Below are positions 46,275 to 56,751 of a DNA stretch of 64,000 nt, piece after piece. Position numbers and translations under genes: made by a program. The notes below the pieces were generated by a model. That model was not told the DNA's origin. It did no database searches and saw only the letters and a list, made by a program, of their open reading frames with translations. Position 1 is the first letter of the stretch; each line of letters starts with the position of its first letter. Origin of the DNA: Aquatica leii (Eukaryota > Arthropoda > Insecta > Coleoptera > Lampyridae); assembly GCA_035610365.1 (NCBI GenBank), contig CM069432.1:106411529-106475528 (forward strand), given 5' to 3'.

Positions 46275-47176
46275 TTGAAGAACTTCATAAACCGGTTAGA
46301 AAAAATTTTCCTCGAAGGCGTGTAGTTATTAAAGGATTGAATGACCTCTTTCAAGCAGATTTAGTAGAAATGATACCCTACGCACATTTAAATAAAGGTT
46401 TTCGTTACATTTTAGTAGTAATTAATACCTTTTCAAAATATGTTTGGTGCGAACCAGTAAAACGAAAAACTGGAACAGATGTAACTAATGCAATGAAAAA
46501 AGTATTAGTTAAAGCAACACCTCATAATTTACAGACTGATAATGGTAAAGAATTTTATAATAAACAATTCCAAGATCTAATGAAGAAGTTTGCTATAAAT
46601 CATTACAGTACTTATTCTGAAAAAAAAAGTAGTATCGTTGAACGCGTAAATCGCACCTTAAAAAACCTCATGTGGAAAAAGTTTAGCTTACAAGGATCTT
46701 ATAAATGGTTGAATTTATTACCGTTAATTGTTAAAAATTACAATTCAACAACTCATAGAACTACTGGATATAAACCGATCGATGTGAATAAAAACAACTC
46801 GAAGAACATTTTAAAATCTCGGTTCGATAATAGAAAAGTCTTGGATTTAAAAACACCTAAATTTTTAAAAGGTGCATTCGTTCGAATTAGTAAACATCGG
46901 GGGGTGTTTGCAAAAGGTTTTACCCCAAATTGGAGCACTGAAATTTTTCAAGTAATGACTGTACAAAATACGAATCCTACTACATACATTTTAAAGGATG
47001 TAAAAGATCAGCAGATCAAAGGAGGTTTTTACGAACAAGAACTTCAAGAAGTTAAATTTGCAGACATATATTTAGTTGAAAAAATATTAAAACGTCGTGG
47101 TAATCGGTTATACGTAAAATGGTTAGGTTTAGATAAATCTCATAATTCATGGATAAACAACAGCGCTGTAATATAA
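46250..47176 (+). CDS. Polinton retroviral-type integrase with chromodomain
   Basis: 308 residues from ATG 46250. The DDE core is intact: D37 in QADLVEM, D97 in QTDNGKEF, E131 in SSIVERVNRT (D-x59-D-x33-E). The SH3-like tail (GAFVRISKHRGVFAKGFTPNW) is followed by a C-terminal chromodomain, YLVEKILKRRGNRLYVKWLG, then HNSWINN. The enzyme inserts the element and makes the 6-bp duplication seen here. The chromodomain probably guides target choice (family knowledge). It is convergent with the polymerase gene, with 59 nt between the stops. Normal length, no disruption. Confidence 0.92.
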   Translation: MEPERQQVIEELHKPVRKNFPRRRVVIKGLNDLFQADLVEMIPYAHLNKGFRYILVVINTFSKYVWCEPVKRKTGTDVTNAMKKVLVKATPHNLQTDNGKEFYNKQFQDLMKKFAINHYSTYSEKKSSIVERVNRTLKNLMWKKFSLQGSYKWLNLLPLIVKNYNSTTHRTTGYKPIDVNKNNSKNILKSRFDNRKVLDLKTPKFLKGAFVRISKHRGVFAKGFTPNWSTEIFQVMTVQNTNPTTYILKDVKDQQIKGGFYEQELQEVKFADIYLVEKILKRRGNRLYVKWLGLDKSHNSWINNSAVI

Positions 47177-47235
47177 ACAAATAAAACAGTTATTTTTAAT
47201 TTATTTTTTATTATCCCCACCACTTTTAGACATAT

Positions 47236-50200
47236 TTATATATCGTTTAAATGATTATTTATCAGTTCATCCAAATCAATAGGGTCGTTGAATTGTGGTG
47301 GTAAAGTGTTGGAATCCCAGTTTGCAGATGATTCAAAACCATCAAAGTTCTCCACATCTGGTTGTTTGTCCTCTTCACCACATTCTTCATCCGGTTCTTG
47401 AAGGATATCACAAGCAGCTTTTAATAAAGAATTTATTTTGACGTTCCAATCGATATCTTGATGACCCCATGCCAACGTATTACATGTACCAGGTATTATA
47501 AATCGTTTATCGTCCGAAGAACACAAAGCTATTTTATTTATAAGTTCTGTGTGTAGATCATGTAAAGTAGATCTAAACACATACATTTTACACATCATAG
47601 TTTCCTTCTCACCTTCAGCAACTTGTTTAAAATCCAGTTCACTAATATCGCGTTGTACTACATATTTTCGCACACCTTTAGCTTTTTAATAATTTGATCC
47701 CCGACATTAACACAGTAACACTTGGCTCCAGCACCGTAGAAACTGTGAACTGCTGTTCCACCAAATTCATCCTTCATTTTACCTACAACAGAAGTAGTAA
47801 TTGGAATATTCTGTCGATTATTCTTTTTATAATTAGAAGTGTCATATTCATTTATCTGCATTTTCATATCTTCGTAAACATCAGGTGTTTGTATTTCTAC
47901 TATTAAGCTGTCTGTATCCGTGTACAATAATTTTACGTTTTGTTCATATTTTGATCGTAACACTTCATAAAAAAACCGGTACATTACAATTTTTGATATA
48001 TCTAATATCGTAAATCCAACATATACAGGTTTATTGTATACAACAGCTGTTTTGGACAGTTCTATAGCGTATAACTTTTCAGTGAACCTGGTCACCTGCT
48101 TAAAAGTTGGTTTAGCCACGTAAGCTTCTAATCCTAAGCGTTTTCCAATGTTTTCCCAATGGGTTAATAAACGTATATTTCTACGTTTATCCACATTTTC
48201 CATTGTTTTTCCAAATACACCGTTATTCATTAGTTTATAAAAATCCTTTTCAAATTTTGTATTCACCTCATTTCGTAACCTGGTGTTTAAGTCGATGTAA
48301 CTTCTTAACCAAGGACTTTGCTGAAATTTTAATATTCGATGTGTATAAGTAAGCACCAATCCATGCTTAAGACATTGCTTTAAGTTTCTGTAATGAATGA
48401 TGTATGCTGTTTTATCATTTAAATTTGGAATGAGTTTTTCTGGGATGAGGTTGAACCTGGAGGACAAATACTCTCTGGACAGAACGGTAAATCGTTGTGA
48501 TGGTCGTGTAAATTATCTGGATACTCTAAATCCACCTCTAATACATACCCCTCTTCAGCATCGTCGGGTATGTCTAAAACGTTAAAAGAGTCCACAGCTT
48601 CAGACGATAACCAAGTAAATCCTGTACGAGGTAAATACTCTCGCATTGAGTGCCCATATAAATTTGTGGAATCTAAGTACATAATGTATGATGTAGGGTT
48701 TTTAGAATTAAAGCTTGGAATATATGGGTTATTGGCTAGAGATTTTCGTTTAATGCATGTACTTACACCTCCGCGAATACCTTTCTTGAAGAAATGGTAC
48801 ATATCCATATCGGTCAAAAGCTCTAATTCTACTTGCGTATGTTTCAGCATTGCATCCCAAGCCAGACCAGGAGCCGTAATATATTGAGCTGGATCTAAAT
48901 CATAAATTATTTGACAGAGTACACGAAAATTTTCAAATACATCAGTTAATAGTAACACATCACAAGATAGGTATACGTCGGAATAATCTCCAAGCGATTT
49001 ACACTGAAACGTTGACCATGTGCTTGTAGCACGTTGATAATCTTCTTTAGAAATATGTTGCTCTCGAAGAGTGTCGTAAAAATCTTCTTTTTTTGGTAAA
49101 CAGCATTCATTTAATTTTGTGTAGTTGTCCACGTAAGAATATGGAAAAACCCCTTTAACTCTTGCCAGGTTAAACTTTTGATCATCAGAATAAAATTTTC
49201 GTAAACTGGTACATTGTTCATCTGCAAGAGTTTGTGCTAACGCGTCTAAGTATGAAGCCAGAAAACGATAACTATCGAGAAATCGTACACGCAGGTATAC
49301 ATCTTCCATTTTTCCATTTTCTTTAGGCGTTCTATCCACTAGTAGTCTCTTGCTGAACGTGATATATTTTTCTTTAGATTGTGGAATTACATCGACCTCT
49401 TCTTTTTCTAAAGCCAACTGTTTTATAAATAAATGTGCATCATATCCGCTTAGGTTATGAAAAAATATTGGTATAAAGTTAGGTATTTTATAATTAAGGT
49501 TACATGTAGAATGTGCTGCGCCACGATATCTTCCTGTAAGATGAGAATGATCTTTTACTTTTGGATTGCCAGGGTTACCAAATTCTTTCTTGCAAATAAA
49601 GCATTGTTGTGCTGTTACATACTCAACCAATTCTGGTGCAGTTAGTGGAAGCATCGGTTTCGACTCTTTTAAATGGTTAGAATATATTTGATGTATGTCC
49701 GATTCTAACCAGTTAATAAATGTTCTAGCAGCATCTACACCACGATACAGTTTTAAACGAGACCATTCATCATTCTCAGTAGATTTAATGTAGTACGCGA
49801 AAGCATATGGTTCATGCTTACATGTTTTGACAGTGAAGGGATCCTTTGGATTAGGAAACGCCGTATGTACAGGTATAAGCAGCGACTCAAAATCAGCATA
49901 TATGACAAACGGAACAGACATTTTTTATGGAAATTATTAAATTTAAGAACATTATCATACGTAATTGCACCGGTTGTATCGATTGTAGCATTATGCGTAG
50001 GTAATTTGGTGTAGACATAATTACAATCATGTGTTACGTGTCGTTGAAGCAGTTGTTCATTTCTAAAGTAATGTAAACAGGAATCACAAAAATATTTTGC
50101 ACCGTGCCGGGTTGTTAACTGTGTACTCACCAATCGCGAAAAATTCTTGATCCAACAATAATGTTGAGAACCGGTGTTGTTTTCTATTAACAATAAATTA

Positions 50201-51275
50201 ATGTGAGTATTCTGCTTCTTTTTCGTGTAATATAGTGGTCCCACAACTTCAATTTTTCGTGTTCCTTGTTCTGTAATTTCTTCTAATCCGTACACGTTAA
50301 CCGATATGTTGTTGTTGTCTTCAAACTTTCCAATATCAGTTAGTTTCATAGGGAAAGTAATACCATCCCAATTGCATAAGGTTCGAAAATCGGGATAGGA
50401 CGCAACTCTTTGCGGATTCCCATTCGGAACAACTAGCGCAGATGCCACAGCCCATCCAAAACAGAATTCATCAAAATTCATAACATTGATGACAGCTTTT
50501 TATGTATGATTTCGATGGGTAGTTTAACATAAGAAGATGCCTTTAACGGATTGAACTTAACGAAATTTACTTCCACATGCAGAAATTTCACCAAAACCCA
50601 TCCTAAAACAAACTTTTGTAACATATAACATTTTTGATACTTAACTCACCTGAATCTTTTTCTTGGAATTCAGATTCCTTTCTATCTAAAATTTCCACAA
50701 ACTTCTTGTATAGTTCTGCAACATCCGTACCTGGGCTTAAAATTTCATACTTTGTTTGAAAAGACTTGATATCTAATACTTCTTGTTGCTTTAATGTATA
50801 TAACCCAAATAATTCACAATTAACTTTAACGTTTCTAAATTTTGCAACCTGTTTATTCATAAGACTACTTATTTTTTCACTGAACTCGTTCATTAAGTCT
50901 ACTACTTTTACATGTTGGTTACTAGGTGATAATTTATAACTCATGAGCCTATCTTGAAATGCTGATTGTATAATTTGAATACCTTCATCATCTATAAATC
51001 GACAAGCATTAATTTTGTGGCGATTACTTCGGAGATGTCCTCGATAATGTGCTTTGAGTACATCTTCTTGACATTCGTTACATCTAACGTTAACGATTAC
51101 TTCCTGCTTGTTATCATCGATTTTTTCTTAGATGAAGACTCGCCCCCATCTTCAAATTTACGTTTCTTAACTTCATCATTTGGAGTTTTAGCAACACCTT
51201 TGCAGGAATTTTGTAAGTGACGTTTGAGGTTATCGCTTCGTGTAAATACGTGCCCGCATTGATGACAAACTTTTG
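47236..51275 (-). pseudogene. Protein-primed DNA polymerase B (Polinton pPolB), several frameshifts
   Basis: The minus-strand gene starts in or upstream of an exon at 51275 (acceptor TTACAG) with a C2H2 finger, CHQCGHVFTRSDNLKRH, then HYRGHLRSNRHK, continuing through FQTKYEILSPGTD. A 47-nt intron lies at 50603-50649. Further on: NISVNVYGLEE, exonuclease motif YADFES, an endonuclease-VII-like finger (CFICKKEF, DHSHLTGRYRGAAH), FFHNLSGYDAHLF (Exo II), YSDVYLSCDVLLL (Exo III), polymerase motif A LDSTNLYG, motif B KLMNNGVFGKTMEN and motif C YTDTDSL; stop at 47236. At least five frame changes (near 51160, 50490, 49900, 48440 and 47665) separate the parts, at least one in an A-run. All catalytic motifs are present but no intact reading frame is. 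Confidence 0.85.
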
Positions 51276-51452
51276 CTGTAATTTACAAAATACTATGAGT
51301 TATAGTAATATTTAATATCTTCTATATTGTCATTAAGACAAGCTACATTTTCAGTCAGTAAGAATAATTACTGTGCAGTGACGGGACGAGCACCCAATGT
51401 AGCAGCGTCACCAGGATAAGGAAACGGGGATAGGAGAGGTTCATGGATATTG

Positions 51453-52258
51453 TCAGGTGTTTATTTGCCTTTTTCTTGCCAAAACGAAATTTTTGAAATA
51501 CTTAAAATAATAAGTATTAAAATTAGAATACAAAAAGTCAAACAATTTATCGTCTAAATTGCACATTTTCTTAATTTTGTAACACAATGCACGTCTTCTC
51601 TTTGCCGACTCTGGAAGCTGTTGGATCAGTTTTTGGAAAGTAGAAGGAGTACATTGTGTATTTTTAACTCTATGTCGGACTACATTGATGCTGTACCATC
51701 TATTGTTTTCTATAAAAAGTTGTTCTAAAGAATCAATACAAGTAAACAAAAATTCTCAGAAGAGAATGGTGGAAATACAGATAACACCTGAGCAATAGCT
51801 GAAGGACAGGTAATCGTTTCTTCAACAAGTTCCGTGTCTCTCTTCTCCGCTTCAGATTTCGTGACACACTTGCACACATACGTTGACGTTGATGCATAGT
51901 TGCAAGCGCACTTACCATCGACTGGACCAGAGAGATCATCGGCTGTCGAAGATTCCACACTCTTCACATTAACATCAGGAACAGTTTCACACCCTACATG
52001 TTCTAAACAAACTTGTGTATTTTGAATATCATGACAGGTGCATGAAATGTCCATGACTTCATGAAAAGGGTCAGGTAACGATGTCAGTGAACTCCTCGAA
52101 TATGTAGACGGTGTAAGTTGTTCGTGGAGTTCATCACACACATTCTGTAAAAGGGTTACACCGCAGTGCGATTGGATATCAGCGATGACATCCTCAATTT
52201 GATTAATAGGAAACGGATGCTGTAGTACTGCATCAATAGATGTACAGCAATCCGACAT
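51453..52258 (-). pseudogene. Cysteine-rich Polinton protein of unknown function, probably one gene with a frameshift
   Basis: ATG 52258 opens 177 residues (MSDCCTSIDAVLQHPFPINQ). These include a cysteine cluster, SCTCHDIQNTQVCLEHVGC and GKCACNYASTSTYVCKC, before the frame ends near 51725. A second frame entered there (CIDSLEQLFIENNRWYSINV, ESAKRRRALCYKIKKMCN) runs to 51453 and is rich in basic and aromatic residues. The overlap at a T-rich stretch suggests one protein of about 265 residues. I do not recognise the family. The first part may bind metal; the second may bind nucleic acid. It lies between the polymerase and the second DVQGF gene. Confidence 0.45.
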
Positions 52259-52659
52259 AGGAGTTAATTTTAAATTTTGTAAAACACCGAGAAGGTATAG
52301 GTGTTTGACGTCGTGTGTGGTCCGTAACGCCCGTTTGAGTGTGTTTTGGACACGTCATGGAGCTTACGCAAGACCTCGAAATTGTGCTTATTCCACCTAC
52401 AGTTGAACAGTTGTGTTGAGAGGCAAAGATTGTATTACGGTGTTGTCGGTTTGACAACAGGCGTATGCTGTAGGATCGTTCGGAGACGTTCCGATTGAGT
52501 ACGGGGGGGGGGAGCGGGGTTGAACAGTTGTGTTGTTACATATATTTATTACAGTGAAGTTTTACTGCTTTTTGTGCTATCCCTACTACCATAATGCTGC
52601 TATAAAAGCTTAGAGTTTAAGCAGTATACGTATAGTTCATCGCTACACCTAAACTCCTC
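52259..52659. other. Divergent intergenic region with core promoter
   Basis: Lies between the minus-strand cysteine-rich gene and the plus-strand DVQGF copy 2. It contains TATAAAAG at 52601-52608, about 50 nt before the ATG at 52660, and a G-rich tract at about 52503-52512. No other gene is supported. Confidence 0.5.
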
Positions 52660-53121
52660 ATGGCAAATAGAATTGTAATCGATGTCCAAGGGTACATTTC
52701 CACCGAACCCTTACATTTATTCCATCCAAAAGAACTGGCCTCCTACAATGGGAAAGCATATTCGCATTTCCTTTTTAAACCACCATTTGAATATACATCG
52801 TTGGATTACGCTGCAAAAAGAACAGCGGAATACGTATATCGACAACATCATGGTCTATCGTGGGATAGTGGGTACGTAGACATTAAAGAATTTTCAAGAA
52901 TAGTAAAAAAAATTACGAAGAACCATGAACTGGTATATGTAAGAGGATACCAAAAAAAAAATATTGTCCAGGAATATATATCAACAGATGTTATCGAACT
53001 TTCTAATGAAATGAAAATTCCTAAACAACCAGGAATGTGTTGTTTTCATACTATTAATCCAGCAGTTTGTGCATTAAGAAACGTTGCAACTTTGTATGAC
53101 TTCCATTTTAACCAGGTGTAG
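52660..53121 (+). CDS. DVQGF-family Polinton protein, copy 2
   Basis: 153 residues from ATG 52660, preceded by a TATA box. Motifs in the same order as copy 1: RIVIDVQGYISTEPL, HPKELASYNG, HFLFKPPF, YRQHHGLSWDSGY, LVYVRGYQKK, and C-terminal CCFHTINPAVCALRNV. The two copies are well diverged, so the duplication is old or the element gained them separately. The paired C..H...C motif at the end could bind zinc. Intact frame; role unknown. Confidence 0.6.
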   Translation: MANRIVIDVQGYISTEPLHLFHPKELASYNGKAYSHFLFKPPFEYTSLDYAAKRTAEYVYRQHHGLSWDSGYVDIKEFSRIVKKITKNHELVYVRGYQKKNIVQEYISTDVIELSNEMKIPKQPGMCCFHTINPAVCALRNVATLYDFHFNQV

Positions 53122-53248
53122 CGGTGGACTATCCGCTGTTAAAGCGTATAAATAAAATTTTTATTACAATTTGAGTACTTTTTACTTTGACTTCCATATA
53201 TATGTATCTTTCAGATTGTGTTTAGTTTAGTGTATTTTCGACGTCGCA

Positions 53249-53557
53249 ATGATTCCGATCATTTTTAAATCAGTTGTGCTCAGTGCTTGTTATGGTAATA
53301 CTCTTTATATAGTTCAACCTCCGAACTGTGAAGATGCTATTATTTGTTTTAAAGATAACCCACACCAGTGGTTTCAACTTATGCCTAACGTATTACATGG
53401 TATTAAAGTTTTTACTATAACAGCACCCAATACTTCGAAAGAATTTCGCATACAATTTTCTAGCAGTAACCATTATATTCACACGGATTGGCGTAAATGT
53501 GATTCGTTCAATGATCGCGGTATTATAATTATGCCAAACAGTGACACGTGTTGTTAG
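53249..53557 (+). CDS. Small Polinton protein, tandem family copy 1
   Basis: 102 residues from ATG 53249. The N-terminus is hydrophobic (MIPIIFKSVVLSACYGNTLY), followed by IVQPPNCEDAIICFKDNPHQ, HGIKVFTITAP and HTDWRKCDSF; it ends DTCC. The next frame (53584-54012) repeats the pattern, (M)(I/V)P.IF...V..A...N.LY..QPP.C, then G.KV..I..P and TDW. The start could be a signal sequence, though the KS before it is not strongly basic. Function unknown; last gene block before the right terminus. Confidence 0.5.
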   Translation: MIPIIFKSVVLSACYGNTLYIVQPPNCEDAIICFKDNPHQWFQLMPNVLHGIKVFTITAPNTSKEFRIQFSSSNHYIHTDWRKCDSFNDRGIIIMPNSDTCC

Positions 53558-53583
53558 TTGTGTATTCAACTTTTGTGTGTGCG

Positions 53584-54012
53584 ATGGTTCCAAAAATCTT
53601 TAGTCTGTTGGTTTTTACAGCTGTTTCTAACAACAGTTTATATGTACTGCAACCACCATTTTGTTCTAAAACATATACATCTTTTAAAAGTAATCCTACA
53701 AAGTAGTATAAACTAATACCATTAAATTTATACGGTGTCAAAGTTCTACCAATTGCAGAACCACAGGATTTTCGACTACGTTTTTATAACAACAACTCAA
53801 GTTTTCTACAAACCGATTGGAACTCTGTGCATTACATTAACTTATTAGACAAATGTGGTTCGACTAACTACACTTCTCTATCAACTATTTGTACCACATA
53901 TGGTATACTATCCATTACATTTTCAATGTTATTACTTATGCTAATATTAATTTTCTTATATACTATTTTGGCTCAATATATGATTTATTGTAATTTATTA
54001 TTTTATTATTAA
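53584..54012 (+). pseudogene. Small Polinton protein, tandem family copy 2, with in-frame TAG and C-terminal membrane segment
   Basis: ATG 53584, 26 nt after the stop of copy 1. The frame reads MVPKIFSLLVFTAVSNNSLY and VLQPPFCSKTYTSFKSNP, has a TAG at codon 41 (53704-53706), then stays open to 54012: KLIPLNLYGVKV, TDWNSVHYINLLDKCG, and a strongly hydrophobic segment (about ILSITFSMLLLMLILIFLYT). Copy 1 lacks this membrane segment. A single stop in an otherwise open frame suggests recent loss, or a sequencing error. A type I membrane or envelope-like role is possible but unproven. Confidence 0.45.
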
Positions 54013-54150
54013 ATACGCTGTACAATTAATAAATTACTCTATATAGTAATTGTGTTTGAAGGTTAGAATAAATAAAAACTTTTAATCAATCTACTCTTTG
54101 ATTACTTATATGTAGATATTGGAGAAGTGTCATTACTTTATGTCAGAGAG

Positions 54151-54512
54151 GAGCAGTAAGGTTACTCTAGGTCATTTAGAGCTTTGAATGTAGGTCAGTG
54201 AGGAGGAGTAAGGTTACTCTAGGTCATTTAAAACTTTGTAATGTAGGTCACGGAGGAGGAGTAAGGTTACTCTAGGTCATTTAAAACTTTGTAATGTAGG
54301 TCACGGAGGAGGAGTAAGGTTACTCTAGGTCATTTAGAGCTTTGAATGTAGGTCAGTGAGGAGGAGTAAGGTTACTCTAGGTCATTTAGAGCTTTGAATG
54401 TAGGTCAGTGAGGAGGAGTAAGGTTACTCTAGGTCATTTAAAACTTTGTAATGTAGGTCACGGAGGAGGAGTACTCCTCCTCTTGTCACAGAAGTCTCCA
54501 ACTTAACCTACT
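54151..54512. repeat. Polinton right terminal inverted repeat with six tandem units
   Basis: Six units of about 52 bp (GAGGAGTAAGGTTACTCTAG, then AGGTCATTTAGAGC or the variant with TTTAAAAC) and the same outer palindrome as the left end. Two unit subtypes alternate irregularly. More units are present than in the left terminus. Confidence 0.9.
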
Positions 54513-54524
54513 GTTGTGTACTGA

Positions 54525-54990
54525 TCCTGGCTAATAAACAATAAAATGCATTAATTTTAAGTCAGCATTGCAAATCGCTTGAACATTAATGCTAAAATAT
54601 CCTTTTCTGTTGTGATACGATTCAGCATTTAGTCTATCGGCTGATTGTATATGCACGTGTGCAATCAACAGCTCCCACAACACATAAAAAACCAGAAATG
54701 CGAAAGAACCATTATTTTATTTCTATGAACTTTTGGGTAGTTCTAGACATCTTTATATATTGATGGGAGAGACCATTTCATTTATAATATGCTAATATTT
54801 GTACTCTTGCATCAAACGATTAGTTTCGATAGCTTGTTGGTTCGATTCTATCTTTAGTTGCATGTACCAAGTTTATTATGGGGGCCTTATTTAATCGAAA
54901 CCTCTTCTTGAAATCAATGTCGTCTAAAAATTCAAAAGGATTTTCTTTATCTCGTGTAAACCTTATGCTGCGAAGCTGTCTTCAAAGCGA
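54525..54990 (-). pseudogene. Harbinger transposase, N-terminal half
   Basis: Fragments on the minus strand: NPFEFLDDIDFKKRFRLNKA, PIINLVHATKDRIEPTSYRN (the N-terminal F..RFRL.K region), then VVGAVDCTRAYTI (first catalytic D in GA.DCT) and HNRKGYFSINVQAICNADLK (NRKG..SINVQ), ending PGSVHN at the Polinton junction. Frame changes and a stop occur between fragments. Together with 37820-38110 it accounts for most of a PIF/Harbinger DDE transposase. Confidence 0.75.
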
Positions 54991-55400
54991 CTCGAAGAAG
55001 AAGACGACAAATGGAACAACATAATTATTTTTGTTTAATAATTATTTTTTTAATAATTTTGTACTAAACGAAACTTGAATTAAACGTAGCTATAACTTAT
55101 TACTTAGTTTTGACTGTAAATCATGAACTTTTTATTATTGAAAAACTTTAATTGTAGGTTAATCAGCCAAATATCTCCAATTAGATAATCTTTTGTTAAT
55201 AAGAGTTTAATCGGAGATTAAAGTTTTGTGCAACGCAAAATATAGTTAATTGACCGTTAATCTCTGATTAACGTCGACTTCAATTAAATATTTAATTGAC
55301 CGTTATTAGCCCGTTAAACTACAATTAAAAGATAATCATACTTTAATCAAAGATTAAACTCCAATTAACGGTCAATTATCTTTTGTGCAACCCGCTATTA

Positions 55401-56751
55401 GACCAGAAGGTAAGTACTTATTATCAATAAGAAATCTCTAAAATAATAAAATTGGGTTATTAGAATTTATTTTATTTAGAATCAATTTACAAAGTACGAG
55501 TAGTTATTGAATGATTTGGTCAAAATAATGTTTGTGTTTTACCATGGTTTTCAAAGAGCCCCGACTTAAAGATTTTTAAACACATCTGGACTACAACGAT
55601 AAAAACAATTTATATCAATTACCTTTTCAACCAGCAAACGCCCAGGAAATAATAATACTAGTTTAAGACTCTTGGGACAATATCCAACATAACCTAATTG
55701 TAACATTAATTCAATAGATACCTAAACGTTAACAAAAAATAAATAGAAATGATGGTGGTTATATCCATTATTAAGTTATTATTAATTATAGATTGTTGTA
55801 GTTTTTCAGTAATATTATTGTATAGATAACGGACAATACCGTTATTTTTTAAAATAATGATTTTATGTTATATGAGGTTTGTAAATGTGGATTTTATTTA
55901 AAAATTCTAATACTTTACAAGTAAATTTTGATTACTAAAATGTTATTGTTTCATTATTGTACGATGATTTAAATAGTTGCACTTGTAATTCTAATTATTA
56001 AAAAAAAATTATAATATTATTGCATAGTAAAACACGGTAATTCGAATTCGGCTTATAAAATAATTAAAAAATCAAACTTTGCTAATGCATATATTTTTTA
56101 GTGATAGTTTTAAAATAAACAAGGAAAACAATAAATTACTATTTAGCAACAAACAATAAACACCTCAGCAAGTATAAATAGGAAAACCCGCCGAAAGTAT
56201 ACAAACTTAAAGCCGATATACTCAAACAGTGGAAATAAGCATCAGGGAATATCGATGGTTACCAAAAGTCCTATCAGTTATATCATCCAAGAGTAGGGAT
56301 AGAGAATCTTATAGTGTTCTGTGTTAATTTTTTTTCTTATTTTTACGTTGAGTATAACTCATTTAATTCATTGTACGCACCAACATAATTGGTCAGAAAT
56401 TATTTCTATAGGTAAGCCACGACGGTTAGTAAATCGTCAAAAAGTTCAAATAAATACATCTGCGCTTAACTCACTTACCAAACCTAAACTACATGCCTTA
56501 ATGACAAAACAAATAAAAACGCATATATAAGCCTTTAAACGTTTAAAATTTTTTTATTATACTATTTTTTGTGAAAATTGGGTCCTCAAAGTCTGTTTCG
56601 CTTATTTCAAAAACCCTACTTGGTGTTATTCGCAACTGACAAATTTCACATTATTTGAAGCTGATTTTGGTTGGTTGTACTTTAAAGTATTGTACACAGT
56701 TTCTTAAAATTCCTTTTCCCAATGTTTTACCCACAATCGACTAAAATTGCT
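55401..56751. other. Intergenic DNA between Harbinger and BEL elements
   Basis: AT-rich. A TATAAATAGG sequence at about 56173 could be a core promoter. A short plus-strand frame at 56321-56530 has a hydrophobic start and a basic end (GKPRRLVNRQKV) but no recognised family. Nothing else is supported. Confidence 0.35.

Larger units (their letters stand above)
38117..54512. mobile_element. Polinton/Maverick, 16.4 kb, full core gene set
   Basis: A self-synthesising DNA transposon, also regarded as an integrated virus-like element. It has long inverted termini starting AGTAGGTTAAGTTGGAGACT and a perfect 6-bp target duplication GTTGTG (38111-38116 and 54513-54518), the hallmark of the group. Genes from the left: small genes (+), DVQGF-family gene (-), major capsid (-), penton (-), PLA2/minor capsid and protease (-), ATPase (+), conserved protein (+), small protein (+), integrase (+), DNA polymerase B (-), cysteine-rich unknown (-), second DVQGF gene (+), and tandem small membrane-type genes (+). 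Integrase, ATPase and penton frames are intact; capsid, protease, PLA2 and polymerase frames are shifted, several at homopolymer runs. The termini are nearly identical, so the insertion is not very old. Confidence 0.95.
36774..55400 (-). mobile_element. PIF/Harbinger transposon split by a Polinton
   Basis: The ends are inverted copies: TAATAGCCGGTTGCACAAAAG-like on the left and CTTTTGTGCAACCCGCTATTA on the right. The left arm (36774-38116) carries the transposase C-terminal half and the right arm (54513-55400) the N-terminal half, both on the minus strand. The Polinton sits between them at a GTTGTG duplication. Subterminal ATTAACGGTC-type repeats occur near both ends. The transposase has stops and frameshifts, so the host element is dead. 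A clean 3-bp target duplication could not be defined. Confidence 0.75.

Noticed and set aside
48397..49645. Plus-strand open frames within the polymerase region
   Set aside because: They are antisense to the polymerase motifs (YADFES, DSTNLYG, YTDTDSL).
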